A stretch of 64,000 bases of DNA from Luteimonas sp. MC1572 (GCF_016615815.1 NZ_CP067112.1:1488001-1552000); one strand, 5' to 3'; positions 39,413-53,431 are shown, counted from the first letter of the stretch. Numbers and translations: made by a program. The notes: a model not told the origin generated them from the letters alone.

Positions 39413-39759
39413 GCGCGGGCCCGTCCCTTCCTGGCCGTGACCGCTGCAGCGCCCGGAGGCTGGCAGCGCGCCGGGTCACCGCCGCAGCAGTTGCGCGTCA
39501 GGAACTCGACCAGGCCGTTCATGGCCTCGAAGTCGGCGCGGTAGCAGATGTGGCGGCCGCGCGGCTCTCCCTGGATCAGGCCTGCAGCGCTGAGTTCCTT
39601 GAGGTGGAATGAAAGCGTCGCGCCGGGCAGCGCCAGCGCTTCGGCGATCTCGCCGGGCATGCGTCCGTCGGGGCCGGCCTCGACCAACAGTCGAAAGATG
39701 GACAGGCGGGTGGGTTGCCCGAGGGCGGCCAGCGCTGTGGTTGCGTTCTTCAGTTCCAT
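39409..39759 (-). CDS. arsR: ArsR-family arsenical repressor
   Basis: 116 residues with a winged helix (MELKNATTALAALGQPTRLSIFRLL... GATLSFHLKELSAAGLI). The canonical ELCVCDL metal motif in helix alpha3 is absent; instead there is a C-terminal NCCGGDPARC cluster near residues 87-96, so As(III) is probably bound by C-terminal Cys as in the Acidithiobacillus/Corynebacterium-type regulators. The ATG at 39759 is 7 bp from a TATTCT -10 on the minus strand. Represses the shared ars promoter, by inference. Confidence 0.9.
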   Translation of the reverse strand: MELKNATTALAALGQPTRLSIFRLLVEAGPDGRMPGEIAEALALPGATLSFHLKELSAAGLIQGEPRGRHICYRADFEAMNGLVEFLTRNCCGGDPARCQPPGAAAVTARKGRARA

Positions 39760-39795
39760 GTTTCTAGAATACTGGAATGAAACCGAACGAAGCAA
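39741..39795. promoter_or_regulatory. Symmetric bidirectional ars promoter with ArsR operator
   Basis: Plus strand: TTGCGT (39741-39746), 18 bp, TAGAAT (39765-39770), arsH ATG 7 bp later. Minus strand: TTGCTT (39795-39790), 18 bp, TATTCT (39771-39766), arsR ATG 7 bp later. The two -10 boxes overlap in the 7-bp TAGAATA, placing the start sites 18 bp apart. A dyad (TTCCA...TTCTAGAA...TGGAA, 39754-39777, 9 of 12 pairs) covers both and is the likely operator. Confidence 0.72.
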
Positions 39796-40532
39796 TCGCC
39801 TTGGCGCCCTCCGATCTCGCCAACCTGGCTCCCGCGGCGGTGGACATCCCTGCGCACGACAAGCTGGGCATGGACGGAGCCGCGCACCCTCCGCGCATCC
39901 TGATCCTGTACGGCTCGCTGCGTCCGCAGTCCTACAGCCGCAAGCTCGCGCTCGAGGCGGAACGCCTGCTGCGCCACTTCGGAGCCGACACCCGCGTCTT
40001 CGATCCCCACGGGCTGCCGCTGCTGGACAGCGTGGGTGACGACCATCCACGGGTGCGAGAGCTGCGCGAATGGTCGCAGTGGTCCGAGGGCCAGGTCTGG
40101 GTGAGCCCGGAACGCCACGGCACGCTGACGGCGGTATTCAAGAACCAGATCGACTGGTTGCCGCTGGAGCAGGCCGGCATGCGACCGACCCAGGGACGCA
40201 CGCTGGCGGTGATGCAGGTCTGCGGCGGCTCGCAGTCGTTCAACGTGGTCAATGCCCTGCGCCAACTGGGCCGCTGGATGCGCATGGTGACCATCCCCAA
40301 CCAGTCGTCGGTGCCCAAGGCGTGGCAGGAGTTCGACGAAGCCGGCCGGATGAAGCCCTCCCCCTATTACGACCGCGTGGTCGATGTGATGGAGGAGCTG
40401 GTCAAGTTCACGCTGCTGGTGCGGGGCCGCAGCGACTACCTCACCAGCCGCTACAGTGAGCGCAAGGGCGACCTGGCCGCGCTGAAGCTGGCAGCGGCGT
40501 CAGGCGCTGTTGCAACGTCAGCGGAGAGCTAG
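39777..40532 (+). CDS. arsH: ArsH, NADPH-dependent FMN oxidoreductase
   Basis: 251 residues, flavodoxin-like. [23 protein letters not shown] (FMN phosphate loop, about 41-63), [21 protein letters not shown] and [27 protein letters not shown] are ArsH signatures. ArsH oxidises trivalent organoarsenicals or reduces quinones/metals depending on the member. The ATG at 39777 lacks a Shine-Dalgarno but fits the leaderless promoter; an ATG at 39870 is an alternative. arsC follows after 2 bp. Confidence 0.92.
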   Translation: MKPNEAIALAPSDLANLAPAAVDIPAHDKLGMDGAAHPPRILILYGSLRPQSYSRKLALEAERLLRHFGADTRVFDPHGLPLLDSVGDDHPRVRELREWSQWSEGQVWVSPERHGTLTAVFKNQIDWLPLEQAGMRPTQGRTLAVMQVCGGSQSFNVVNALRQLGRWMRMVTIPNQSSVPKAWQEFDEAGRMKPSPYYDRVVDVMEELVKFTLLVRGRSDYLTSRYSERKGDLAALKLAAASGAVATSAES

Positions 40533-40534
40533 CC

Positions 40535-40957
40535 ATGCACGCGGTCATCTATCACAACCCTTCCTGCGGCACGTCGCGCAACACGCTGGCGCTGATCCGG
40601 CATGCCGGAATCGAACCGGTGGTCATCGAGTACCTGCGGGATCCGCCCACGCGCGAGCGCCTTGTCGAGCTGATCGCGGCCGCGGGCCTGGACATCCGCG
40701 ACGCCTTGCGACGGAAGGGAACGCCGTACGACGCACTCGGGCTCGACGATCCCGCCTTGTCCGATGCGCAGCTGCTGGACGCGATGCTGGCCGAGCCGAT
40801 CCTGATCAACCGTCCGTTCGTGCAGACGGCGCTGGGCACGCGCCTGTGCCGGCCCTCTGAAGTGGTGCTCGACATCCTGCCGCCGGTGTCCCGCCCGTTC
40901 ACCAAGGAAGACGGCGAGGTGGTGATCGACGCCAGCGGGCGCCGGGTTCGCGAGTAG
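40535..40957 (+). CDS. arsC: Glutaredoxin-dependent arsenate reductase
   Basis: 140 residues. Catalytic Cys11 in NPSCGTSRNT, and the Arg triad including R92 of RPFV, identify the E. coli-plasmid-R773-type ArsC, which reduces As(V) to As(III) for Acr3 export with glutathione and glutaredoxin. GGAGAGCTAGCC precedes the ATG. Last gene of the arsH-arsC unit; ends 34 bp from the convergent rarA stop. Confidence 0.94.
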   Translation: MHAVIYHNPSCGTSRNTLALIRHAGIEPVVIEYLRDPPTRERLVELIAAAGLDIRDALRRKGTPYDALGLDDPALSDAQLLDAMLAEPILINRPFVQTALGTRLCRPSEVVLDILPPVSRPFTKEDGEVVIDASGRRVRE

Positions 40958-40991
40958 CGGCCGTCGCACGGACCGCGGCGCGAAATGGCGG

Positions 40992-42302
40992 TTACTTCCG
41001 CCGCGCCCGGATCCGCTCCAGCTTCTCGCGCAGCTTGATCTCCAGGCCGCGCTCCACCGGGCGGTAGTACACGCGCTCGCCCATCGCGTCCGGAAACCCG
41101 GTCTGGTCCGCGGCGATTCCGCCTTCCAGGTCGTGGTCGTACTGGTAGCCCTTGCCGTAGCCGAGCTGCTTCATGAGTTTCGTTGGCGCGTTGCGCAGGT
41201 GCATCGGCACCTCCGCGGTGCCATGCGCCACCACGTCGCCACGCGCCTCGCCGAAGGCGACATAGGCGGCGTTGGACTTGGCGGTGCTGGCCAGGTAGAT
41301 CGCCACCTGCGCCAGCGCGAGGTCGCCTTCGGGGCTGCCAAGGCGGTCATGCGCGTCCCAGGCTTCCAGCGCCATGGTCAGCGCGCGCGGATCGGCCAGG
41401 CCGATGTCCTCCACCGCCATCCGCGTCAGGCGGCGCGCGAGATAGCCGGGATCCGCGCCGCCGTCGAGCATGCGCGCCAGCCAGTACAGCGCGGCGTCGG
41501 GGTTGGAGCTGCGCACCGATTTGTGCAGCGCGGAGATCTGGTCGTAGAACTGCTCGCCGCCCTTGTCGAAGCGGCGGCTGCGGTCGGCCAGCACCTGCGC
41601 GAGGGTGGCGTCGTTGATGGTGCCGCCCTCGCCCGCCAGCTCCGCGGCGATCTCCAGCAGGGTGAGCGCGCGGCGCACGTCGCCATCCGCAGCCGATGCG
41701 ATCAGCGCCAGCTGTTCGTCGCCGACGACCATGCCGCGCCCGCCAAGGCCGCGTCGCGGGTCCTCGAGCGCACGCTGCAGGGCCAACACGATGTCATCGG
41801 CCGATACCGCCTCGAGCACGTGCACGCGGCAACGCGACAGCAGCGCGGAGTTGAGTTCGAACGAGGGGTTCTCGGTGGTCGCGCCGACGAACACGATCGT
41901 GCCGCGTTCGATATGCGGCAGGAACGCATCCTGCTGCACCTTGTTGAAGCGGTGCACCTCGTCGACGAAGAGCACCGTGCGCCGCCCGCCGGCGAAACGC
42001 TGCTCGGCCTCGGCCAGCACCTTGCGCACCTCGGGCAGCCCGGAGAGCACCGCGGAAATCGCCTTGAACTCGGCGTCGGCATAGTCGGCGAGCAGCAGCG
42101 CCAGCGTGGTCTTGCCGCACCCGGGCGGCCCCCACAGCACCATCGAATGCACGTTGCCGGCCTCGATGGCGCGCCGCAGGGCCGAGCCTTCCGCCAGCAG
42201 GCGGCGCTGCCCGACCATCTCGTCGGGCGTGCGCGGGCGCATGCGCTCGGCCAGCGGGCGCATGGCGAGCGCGGTGTCGTCTTCGGGCAGGAGGCCGCGC
42301 AT
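40992..42302 (-). CDS. rarA: Replication-associated recombination protein A (AAA+ ATPase)
   Basis: Acts at stalled forks and single-strand ends; homologue of WRNIP1/Mgs1. 436 residues: PLAERMRPRTPDEMVGQRRLL near the N terminus, Walker A GPPGCGKTTLA near 55, Walker B FVDEVHRF, sensor GATTENPSFELN, and the C-terminal MgsA domain (YHYDHDLEGG-like YQYDHDLEGGIAADQ). ATG at 42302 gives the normal N terminus; GTG at 42332 would add 10 residues. Convergent with arsC. Confidence 0.93.
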   Translation of the reverse strand: MRGLLPEDDTALAMRPLAERMRPRTPDEMVGQRRLLAEGSALRRAIEAGNVHSMVLWGPPGCGKTTLALLLADYADAEFKAISAVLSGLPEVRKVLAEAEQRFAGGRRTVLFVDEVHRFNKVQQDAFLPHIERGTIVFVGATTENPSFELNSALLSRCRVHVLEAVSADDIVLALQRALEDPRRGLGGRGMVVGDEQLALIASAADGDVRRALTLLEIAAELAGEGGTINDATLAQVLADRSRRFDKGGEQFYDQISALHKSVRSSNPDAALYWLARMLDGGADPGYLARRLTRMAVEDIGLADPRALTMALEAWDAHDRLGSPEGDLALAQVAIYLASTAKSNAAYVAFGEARGDVVAHGTAEVPMHLRNAPTKLMKQLGYGKGYQYDHDLEGGIAADQTGFPDAMGERVYYRPVERGLEIKLREKLERIRARRK

Positions 42303-42399
42303 GTCGGCGTCCGGGACTGGCTTGCGGGGCACGTCGCATCCGGGTGTGGACCGGGCGACAAGATAGCAAGTGGCGTGTCGGCCGCGTGCCCGGGCCGCC

Positions 42400-43113
42400 T
42401 CAGTAGCTCGCGACGGGCGCCATGGGATCGACACTGATGTTGGCGCCCAGCTCCTGGCGCACGCGCAGCCAGGTCGCATCGCGACGGTCGTACACGGCTT
42501 CGACGTGGGCGCTGGTGTTGCCGCCGGTGCCGAAGTCGGCGATGCCGCGGGCGTCGATGCGTACGAACCGCGAACCGGTCTCGACGCTGTTGATGGCGTC
42601 GAACTGCAGGTAGACGCGACCCGCGCCGGGCAACTGCTCGAGTTCGGTGGCGAGGCGCTCCTCGAGCTCCGCCACCAGCGTCGCGTCGTTGGGCACTTCA
42701 CGCTCGCCATCGCCGCCAAGCTGCACGTCGGGCCAGCCGGCGCTGGCGAACAGCGTGTCGTAGCGCGTGCGGTACTGGAATGCGAGCCAGTCGCCGTCGC
42801 CGGTGGTGGCGTCGGCCATGGCGCTGGCGCCAATGCGGACCCGGCCGCTGCCGCTCACCACCTGGTCGCGATCGCTCTCGGCGACCAACTGCGCGCTGTC
42901 GAGCCGCACGTCGACCGTCGCGTCGCCGAACTCCGCGCCGAGCGCACCGACCAGTACGGCGGCCACCGCATTGCGGACGTCATCGCCCGCCGGCTGCGGC
43001 GCGATGGCGGCGCCCTGCTCCGCTGTGGCCGGCTCCGTATCGCCAGCCTGCGCCAACGCGGCCCCGCCGGGCGCGGTAAGAAGCAGGCCCAGTACGAGGC
43101 AGCGGAACGGCAT
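42400..43113 (-). CDS. Secreted hypothetical protein
   Basis: 237 residues. Sec signal peptide MPFRCLVLGLLLTAPGGAALAQA, then an acidic mature protein with no membrane helix. The middle (RYDTLFASAGWPDVQLGG...VAELEERLATELEQLPGAGRVYLQFDAINSVETGSRFVRIDARGIADFGTGGN) suggests a beta-rich fold; no family recognised with confidence. Start uncertain: ATG at 43131 is also possible and neither has a Shine-Dalgarno. Lies downstream of lolA on the same strand. Confidence 0.7.
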   Translation of the reverse strand: MPFRCLVLGLLLTAPGGAALAQAGDTEPATAEQGAAIAPQPAGDDVRNAVAAVLVGALGAEFGDATVDVRLDSAQLVAESDRDQVVSGSGRVRIGASAMADATTGDGDWLAFQYRTRYDTLFASAGWPDVQLGGDGEREVPNDATLVAELEERLATELEQLPGAGRVYLQFDAINSVETGSRFVRIDARGIADFGTGGNTSAHVEAVYDRRDATWLRVRQELGANISVDPMAPVASY

Positions 43114-43179
43114 GGGGCACAACAGCGGCATGCGATACGGGCGTGAAGTCGGCGGCGACACTGTCCATAACGCAGGAAC

Positions 43180-43206
43180 GGCGCCACGGGGGCCACCCGT
43201 GACGCC
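43180..43206. repeat. Hairpin between lolA and the hypothetical gene
   Basis: GGCG-C-CACGGG (43180-43190) pairs with CCCGTG-A-CGCC (43196-43206) with one mismatch and a 5-nt loop. No T-run follows on either strand, so it is not a standard terminator; it could damp read-through from lolA. Confidence 0.4.
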
Positions 43207-43252
43207 GTCCTGGTTGGTGCCGCTCCGGCGCGGCGAGGCCGCGCTGCGGGCG

Positions 43253-43885
43253 TCAGCCTTCGCCGATCACGTCAACGCCCGGGCCGGGCGTGTACTTGAA
43301 CGTTCCCGCGCCGAAACGAGGGTTGCGCTTCCAGCCGCTGAACGCGATCTCGGTGCGCTGGCCGAGAGTGTCGACAACCTCCATGCGCGCCAGGCCCGCG
43401 CTCGAGAACCCGAGCCTTGCACTGGCAAAGCCCGCTTCCGCCTGCTTGGGCGTGAGCAGCAGCCACGACAGGCCATCCGCATCGCCTGCCTCGCGGACGT
43501 TGTAGTCGCGGTCGAGCCGCGACGGGTCGATCAGTGCGGCCAGCGGGCTGTCCTGCTCCTCGGCGCCCTGGGGACGCACGGTGACCTGCTCCAGGTCGGG
43601 ATCGTGGATCCAGACCTTGCTGCCGTCGGCGACGATCAGCTGCGCGTAGGGCTTGACGTACTCCCAGCGGAACAGGCGCGGCGCCGACATCGCCACGCGG
43701 CCGCTCGAGGTTTCCTTGATACGGCCGTCGGCGTCGAACACCTTCTGCACGAACTGGCCATCGAGGCCCTTCAGGCCGCGGGTGAAGCCATCCAGGTTGT
43801 CACGGGCACCGGCGAACGCGGTGCCGGTGGCGAACAGCGCGATCAGCGCGATCAGCGCGAGCAGCCAGAAACGGGTACGGATCAT
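43253..43885 (-). CDS. lolA: Outer-membrane lipoprotein carrier protein
   Basis: Periplasmic shuttle taking lipoproteins from LolCDE to LolB. 210 residues with a Sec signal (WLLALIALIALFATGTAFA) and the LolA fold: LDGFTRGLKGLDGQFVQKVFDADG, RLFRWEYVKPYAQLIVADGSKVWIHDPDLEQVTVRP. ATG at 43885 has GGAG upstream and yields a normal signal peptide. Sits downstream of ftsK, the common gammaproteobacterial order ftsK-lolA-rarA. Confidence 0.92.
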   Translation of the reverse strand: MIRTRFWLLALIALIALFATGTAFAGARDNLDGFTRGLKGLDGQFVQKVFDADGRIKETSSGRVAMSAPRLFRWEYVKPYAQLIVADGSKVWIHDPDLEQVTVRPQGAEEQDSPLAALIDPSRLDRDYNVREAGDADGLSWLLLTPKQAEAGFASARLGFSSAGLARMEVVDTLGQRTEIAFSGWKRNPRFGAGTFKYTPGPGVDVIGEG

Positions 43886-43987
43886 GGTGGAAGGCTCCGT
43901 GGAGAGAGGGCGGCGCAAGTGTGCGGCGGGATCGCTGAATGCGGGATCACGCACATGCAGGCAATCGGCTCGCCGTGACCGCAACGT

Positions 43988-46354
43988 TTACTTTGGCGGG
44001 GGCGGCGCCAGCACGGAACGGTCGCCGTTGTGCTCGGGCGGCGTGACCACGCCGGCCGCTTCCATCGCCTCGACCAGGCGCGCGGCGCGGTTGTAGCCGA
44101 TCTTGAGCCGCCGCTGCACGCCGGAAATCGACGCACGTCGGGTTTCGGTGACCACGCGCACCGCTTCGTCATACAGCGGATCGCTTTCATCGCCGGCGCT
44201 GCCGCTGCTTTCCGGAAGCCCGCTGGCACCGACCACGATGCCGTCGCCCATCGACTGGATCTCCTCCAGCACGCCTTCGACGTAATCCGGACCGCCGCCG
44301 GCCTGCCTGAGGTGCTCGACCACGCGGTGCACTTCCTCGTCGGACACGAAGGCACCGTGCACGCGCTCGGGCATGGCCGTGCCCGGCGGCAGGTACAGCA
44401 TGTCGCCGTGGCCAAGCAGCGTTTCCGCACCGGACTGGTCGAGGATGGTGCGCGAGTCGATCTTGCTCGACACCTGGAACGCGATGCGCGTCGGGATGTT
44501 GGCCTTGATCAGGCCGGTGATCACGTCCACCGACGGCCGCTGCGTGGCCAGGATCAGGTGGATGCCCGCGGCGCGCGACTTCTGCGCCAGGCGTGCGATC
44601 AGCTCTTCCACCTTCTTGCCGACGATCATCATCATGTCGGCGAATTCGTCGATGAAGATGACGATGAACGGCAGCGGCTCGAGGGGCTGCGGCGCCTCGT
44701 TGAGTTCGGGATTGGGCTTGAACAGCGGATCGAGCAGCGGCTGACCACTGTCCTGCGCGTCCTTCACCTTCTTGTTGAAGCCCGCCAGGTTGCGCACGCC
44801 GACCGCGCTCATCAGCTTGTAGCGGCGCTCCATTTCCGCCACGCACCAGCGCAGGCCGTTGGCGGCCTCCTTCATGTCGGTGACCACCGGCGCCAGCAGG
44901 TGCGGAATGCCCTGGTAGACGCTCAGCTCGAGCATCTTCGGGTCGATCATCAGCATGCGCACGTCCTTGGCGGACGCCTTGTACAGCAGGCTCAGCACCA
45001 TGGCGTTCACCGCCACCGACTTGCCCGAGCCGGTGGTGCCGGCCACCAGCAGGTGCGGCATGCGCGCGAGGTCGGCGACCGTCGGCCGGCCGGCGATGTC
45101 CTTGCCCAGCGCCAGGGTGAGCGGGCTGCCGGACTTGTCGTATTCCTTGGAGCGCAGCAGCTCGGAGAGGTAGATCATCTCGCGATGCGTGTTCGGCGTT
45201 TCCAGCCCGATCACCGACTTGCCCGGGATCACGTCGACCACGCGCACCGACTTCACGCTGAGACCGCGCGCGATGTCCTTGTCCAGCGAACTGACCTGGC
45301 TGACCTTCACGCCGGGCGCGGGTTCGATCTCGAAGCGGGTGATCACCGGCCCCGGGTAGGCGCCCACGACCTGCGCATCGATGCGGAAGTCCTTCAGCTT
45401 GAACTCGATCTGCCGCGACAGGGTTTCCAGGGTGTCCTCGTCGTAACCCTTGGCCTGCGGCTTGGGATCGTCGAGCAGGGCCAGCGGCGGAATGCCGGTG
45501 CCGTCGGGGACATGGAACAGCGGGATCTGCTGCTCGCGCTTGGCGCGCTCGCTCTTCTCAACGACCGGCGCCGGTGGCGGCTCGATGCGCACCGGCGCGC
45601 GCGTCTTGCGCAGCTCGCTGTCGATCTTGCGGACTTCGGTGCGCTCCTCGCGCTTGGCGCGCGCTTCCTGCCAGTCGACCGCCTGCTTGCTGCCGCGGCG
45701 GAACAGTTCGGGCAGGCGCAAGACCCAATGGCCGATGGCGTCCATCACCCTGAACCATGACAGCCCGGTCGCCAGGGTCACCGACACCAGCAGCAGCGCC
45801 AGCAGGAACAGGTTGCCGCCCACCGGGCCGAACGCCGAATACAGCGAGTTGCCGACCAGGCGCCCGAGGATGCCGCCGCTGCCTGCCGAGTAGCCTTCGA
45901 CAGCGCCGATGCGCAGGAACAGCAGCCCCGTCGACGACACGATGAAACCGACAATGCCCACCAGCCGCAGGGCCGGACCGAGATCGGCCTGCCCGTCGCC
46001 ATCGGTGTCCATGCCGAACAGCGCGATCCATGCCACCGCGCCAAGGATCAGCGGCAGCACGAACGCGACATGGCCGAACAGACCCAGCAGCACGTCGGCC
46101 ACCCAGGCACCGACGCGGCCGCCGGCATTGTTCAATGGCGCAGTCAGGCTGCCGGAATGCGACCAGCCGGGATCGGTCTGCGAGAACGTCACCATGCAGA
46201 CCAGCAGGTAGACCAGCAACGGCGCGATCGCGATCAGCGCGATGTCGCGCAGCAGCTTCTGCCGCCGAGGGTTTGGCGCCGCGGGCGCGGCCTTGTCGGC
46301 GACAGCCTTGCGCTGCCGCCTGTTGCCGCGTTCCGCTACCGGGCGTGCTGCCAC
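43988..46354 (-). CDS. ftsK: DNA translocase FtsK
   Basis: Septal DNA pump that aligns sister chromosomes and activates XerCD at dif. 788 residues, GTG start. Four N-terminal helices (about 35-210), a short charged linker, alpha/beta motor with [14 protein letters not shown] (Walker A near 440), [10 protein letters not shown] (Walker B), and the gamma winged helix (about 725-785, [41 protein letters not shown]) that reads KOPS. Shorter linker than E. coli FtsK. A dif-like site lies 25 kb to the left in this window. Confidence 0.95.
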   Translation of the reverse strand: MAARPVAERGNRRQRKAVADKAAPAAPNPRRQKLLRDIALIAIAPLLVYLLVCMVTFSQTDPGWSHSGSLTAPLNNAGGRVGAWVADVLLGLFGHVAFVLPLILGAVAWIALFGMDTDGDGQADLGPALRLVGIVGFIVSSTGLLFLRIGAVEGYSAGSGGILGRLVGNSLYSAFGPVGGNLFLLALLLVSVTLATGLSWFRVMDAIGHWVLRLPELFRRGSKQAVDWQEARAKREERTEVRKIDSELRKTRAPVRIEPPPAPVVEKSERAKREQQIPLFHVPDGTGIPPLALLDDPKPQAKGYDEDTLETLSRQIEFKLKDFRIDAQVVGAYPGPVITRFEIEPAPGVKVSQVSSLDKDIARGLSVKSVRVVDVIPGKSVIGLETPNTHREMIYLSELLRSKEYDKSGSPLTLALGKDIAGRPTVADLARMPHLLVAGTTGSGKSVAVNAMVLSLLYKASAKDVRMLMIDPKMLELSVYQGIPHLLAPVVTDMKEAANGLRWCVAEMERRYKLMSAVGVRNLAGFNKKVKDAQDSGQPLLDPLFKPNPELNEAPQPLEPLPFIVIFIDEFADMMMIVGKKVEELIARLAQKSRAAGIHLILATQRPSVDVITGLIKANIPTRIAFQVSSKIDSRTILDQSGAETLLGHGDMLYLPPGTAMPERVHGAFVSDEEVHRVVEHLRQAGGGPDYVEGVLEEIQSMGDGIVVGASGLPESSGSAGDESDPLYDEAVRVVTETRRASISGVQRRLKIGYNRAARLVEAMEAAGVVTPPEHNGDRSVLAPPPPK

Positions 46355-46375
46355 GTGTGATCAGACCTTAAGATT

Positions 46376-46390
46376 ATCCCGCAATGGGAT
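46376..46390 (-). terminator. Possible weak hairpin between ald and ftsK
   Basis: ATCCC-GCAAT-GGGAT forms a 5-bp stem 9 bp after the ald stop on the minus strand, followed by AATCTTAA rather than a T-run. Weak; some read-through into ftsK is likely. Confidence 0.3.
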
Positions 46391-46398
46391 GATTCTAC

Positions 46399-48598
<2,200 letters not shown>

Positions 48599-48636
48599 GG
48601 CGCGGCGCGCGACGGTGCGGGCCGACTGAGCCGCGC

Positions 48637-49779
48637 ATGGCCGTCGCGCGCATCCACGCGTCACTTTCCGACGTCCCGGCTGCCGCCTGGGACGCGCTGC
48701 ACGATGGCGGCAATCCCTTTGTCACGCACGCGTTCCTCGCCGGCCTGGAGTCCAGCGGCTGCCTGCGCGCGGGCTGGGGCTGGACGCCGCGGCACATCGG
48801 CCTGTGGGATGGCGACACGCTGCTTGCGGCCGCTCCCGGCTACCTGAAGGACAACTCGCACGGCGAGTTCGTGTTCGACCACGCCTGGGCGAACGCCTAC
48901 GCGCGCCACGGCCTGGACTATTACCCGAAGTGGCTCGGCGCCGTGCCCTACTCGCCCGTCACCGGTCCGCGCCTGCTCGCGCGCAGTGACGACGCGCGCA
49001 CCGCGCTGACCACCGCCATCGCGGCGCATGCACGCGCAAGCGGCCTTTCTTCAGCGCACATGAACTTCCATGAGGCGACGGAAGACGCGGCATTCGGCGC
49101 CGGCTGGCTGCAGCGGCTCGACGTGCAGTACCACTGGCACAACGCCGCGGGCTGGCGCGATTTCGACGATTTCCTGGCCGCGATGGACCACAAGCACCGC
49201 AAGAACATCCGCCAGGAGCGCGCGCGCGTGGAGCGTGCGGGCGTGCGCTTCCGCGTGCTGCACGGCGACGAGGCCAGCGAGGCCGATCTCGACGCCATGC
49301 ACGGCTTCTACCTGCAGACATTCGCCGACTACGGCAACGCCCCCGCGCTCACCCCCGCCTTCCTGCGCCACCTGGCCACCCACCTGCCGCGCTCGCTGCT
49401 GCTGGTCCTGGCGGACCTCGACGACGCGCCGATCGCGGGTGCGCTGTGCCTGCGTGGCCGCGACACGCTGTACGGCCGCTACTGGGGGGCGTCGCGGCAG
49501 CTGCCTGGCCTGCATTTCGAGGCCTGCTACTACCAGGGCATCGACTATTGCCTGCGCGAGGGCCTTGCGCGCTTCGAACCCGGCGCGCAGGGCGTGCACA
49601 AGATCGCACGCGGCTTCCTGCCGACGCTGGTGCGCAGCCACCACTGGATCGCCGAGCCCGCGTTCCGCGAAGCGCTGGCGCCGTGGTGCGCCGAGGAGCG
49701 CGCCGTGGTGGCTGCGCAGGCCCTCGAACTGATGCAGCGTTCGCCGTTCAGGCGCGATGCGCCAGGCGCTGCGCCGTGA
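48637..49779 (+). CDS. COG3146-type acyltransferase (GNAT/FemAB-like)
   Basis: 380 residues, soluble. Pattern of the DUF482/COG3146 family: NPFVTHAFLAGLESSGCL, WTPRHIGLWDGDTLLAAAPGYLKDNSHGEFVFDHAWANAY, KHRKNIRQERARVERAGV and FEPGAQGVHKIARGFLPTLVRSHHWI. The fold is a double GNAT related to Fem aminoacyltransferases; the substrate is unknown. Its stop overlaps the aat ATG by one base (TGATG); pairing with aat, another GNAT-fold enzyme using aminoacyl-tRNA, recurs in this family of bacteria. Confidence 0.85.
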   Translation: MAVARIHASLSDVPAAAWDALHDGGNPFVTHAFLAGLESSGCLRAGWGWTPRHIGLWDGDTLLAAAPGYLKDNSHGEFVFDHAWANAYARHGLDYYPKWLGAVPYSPVTGPRLLARSDDARTALTTAIAAHARASGLSSAHMNFHEATEDAAFGAGWLQRLDVQYHWHNAAGWRDFDDFLAAMDHKHRKNIRQERARVERAGVRFRVLHGDEASEADLDAMHGFYLQTFADYGNAPALTPAFLRHLATHLPRSLLLVLADLDDAPIAGALCLRGRDTLYGRYWGASRQLPGLHFEACYYQGIDYCLREGLARFEPGAQGVHKIARGFLPTLVRSHHWIAEPAFREALAPWCAEERAVVAAQALELMQRSPFRRDAPGAAP

Positions 49780-50528
49780 TGTTGGCGCTGCCGCGCCTTG
49801 GCGCACGCGCCGACGCGCCATTCCCGGATCCCGGCACGGCACTGCGCGAGCCGGATGGACTGCTCGCCTTCGGTGGTGACCTGTCCACGACGCGCCTGGC
49901 CAACGCCTACCGCAGCGGCATCTTCCCCTGGTACTCGGAAGGCCAGCCGATCCTGTGGTGGTCGCCGGATCCGCGCACGGTGTTCCGCACGGACCGCGTT
50001 CACCTCGCGTCTCGCTTCCGCCGCACCCTCAGGCATTCACGCTGGCGTGTGCGCGCGGACACGGCGTTCGACGCCGTGGTCGCGGCTTGCGCGAACGCAC
50101 CGCGGAAGGGCCAGCGCGGCACCTGGATCGATGCAGAGATGCGCCGCGCATACGGCCGGTTGCACGCAACGGGCCTCGCGCACAGCGTCGAAGTCTTCGA
50201 CGGCGACGACAGGCTGGTCGGCGGCATGTACGGGGTCGCCATCGGCGCGATGTTCTTCGGCGAAAGCATGTTCAGCGCGGCGAGCGGCGGCTCCAAGGTC
50301 GCGCTCGCCGCCCTCGCCCTGCGACTGCGGCAATGGGGCTGGCCGCTGATCGATGCCCAGGTGGACAACGCGCACCTGCGGCGTATGGGGGCGGAGTCGT
50401 GGCCGCGCACCCGGTTCCTTGGCGAAGTGCGCGAACTGGTCGCGCGCCCGGGACGCGAGGGGCCCTGGACGCAGGCCTTCGGGGATCTGCCGGCAGCGGC
50501 GTTGGCGGCAGCTCCAGGCACCATATGA
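49779..50528 (+). CDS. aat: Leucyl/phenylalanyl-tRNA--protein transferase
   Basis: Adds Leu or Phe to N-terminal Lys/Arg, creating N-degrons for ClpS-ClpAP. 249 residues: FPDPGTALREPDGLLAFGGDLS, LANAYRSGIFPWYSEGQPILWWSPDPR, AHSVEVFDGDDRLVGGMYGVAIGAMFFGESMFS and LIDAQVDNAHLRRMGAE are diagnostic. ATG at 49779 is coupled to the upstream stop. clpA and clpS, the other half of the N-end rule pathway, lie just beyond infA on the opposite strand. Confidence 0.94.
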   Translation: MLALPRLGARADAPFPDPGTALREPDGLLAFGGDLSTTRLANAYRSGIFPWYSEGQPILWWSPDPRTVFRTDRVHLASRFRRTLRHSRWRVRADTAFDAVVAACANAPRKGQRGTWIDAEMRRAYGRLHATGLAHSVEVFDGDDRLVGGMYGVAIGAMFFGESMFSAASGGSKVALAALALRLRQWGWPLIDAQVDNAHLRRMGAESWPRTRFLGEVRELVARPGREGPWTQAFGDLPAAALAAAPGTI

Positions 50529-50575
50529 AACGCGTACCGGAACACGGACCAGTAGGTTCCCGTTAACGGAAATTT

Positions 50576-50605
50576 TGCGCTCGAGCGCCATTCGTGGCAG
50601 AATCT
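50576..50605 (+). promoter_or_regulatory. Candidate infA promoter
   Basis: TTGCGC (50576-50581) and AGAATC (50600-50605) with an 18-bp spacer; predicted start about 50612, leader about 43 nt. A 10-bp palindrome CCGTTAACGG lies just upstream (50561-50570). Confidence 0.4.
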
Positions 50606-50654
50606 CGTCTTTCGGGCGTCCAGCCCGAGTTCCTTGCATGGTCAAACAGGACGC

Positions 50655-50873
50655 ATGGCAAAAGACGACGTCATAGAATTTGAAGGCTCGGTCTCCGAGA
50701 CCCTCCCGAACACCATGTTCCGGGTGCGGCTTGAGAACGGCCACGAGGTTATCGCGCACATTTCCGGGCGCATGCGCAAGAACTACATCCGCATCCTTAC
50801 CGGCGATCGCGTCAAGATCGAGATGACCCCGTACGACCTCACCAAGGGTCGCATCACCTACCGCATGAAGTAA
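50655..50873 (+). CDS. infA: Translation initiation factor IF-1
   Basis: 72-residue S1/OB-fold protein binding the ribosomal A site during initiation. [62 protein letters not shown] is near-invariant in the family. AGGA 4-7 bp before the ATG at 50655. A strong terminator follows at 50904. Confidence 0.98.
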   Translation: MAKDDVIEFEGSVSETLPNTMFRVRLENGHEVIAHISGRMRKNYIRILTGDRVKIEMTPYDLTKGRITYRMK

Positions 50874-50903
50874 GCCGCCGCGCCCTGTGGCGCGAGACGA
50901 AGA

Positions 50904-50926
50904 AAAGGCGGCCATTGGCCGCCTTT
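50904..50926. terminator. Intrinsic terminator between infA and clpA
   Basis: AAAGGCGGCC (50904-50913) pairs with GGCCGCCTTT (50917-50926) around ATT; short T/A tracts on both sides allow use from infA and from clpA, which converges here. Confidence 0.8.
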
Positions 50927-50960
50927 CTTCATTCCGGGTCGCGGATCCGGTCCGCGTTGG

Positions 50961-53255
<2,295 letters not shown>

Positions 53256-53431
53256 GGGGCTTGTGCCTCCTGGAATCACTACGATCCAGATGGGGGTGCC
53301 GATGCGGCATTTCCATCCGGCGATGACCCTCTTGTAGGCCTTTGCCCGCTTCGAGCGCAAGGGCCGGCGGTGGTCCCCAGTATCCCGCCAGCGGGTGTCA
53401 CGACGGGGTGCAGGAACCGGGCTTCAGGCGC

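Noticed and set aside
39777..39869. Moving the arsH start to the ATG at 39870
   Set aside because: Neither start has a Shine-Dalgarno, but 39777 fits the -10 spacing exactly; kept as an alternative only.
43180..43206. Hairpin as lolA terminator
   Set aside because: Stem is acceptable but no U-tract follows on the minus strand; recorded only as a hairpin.
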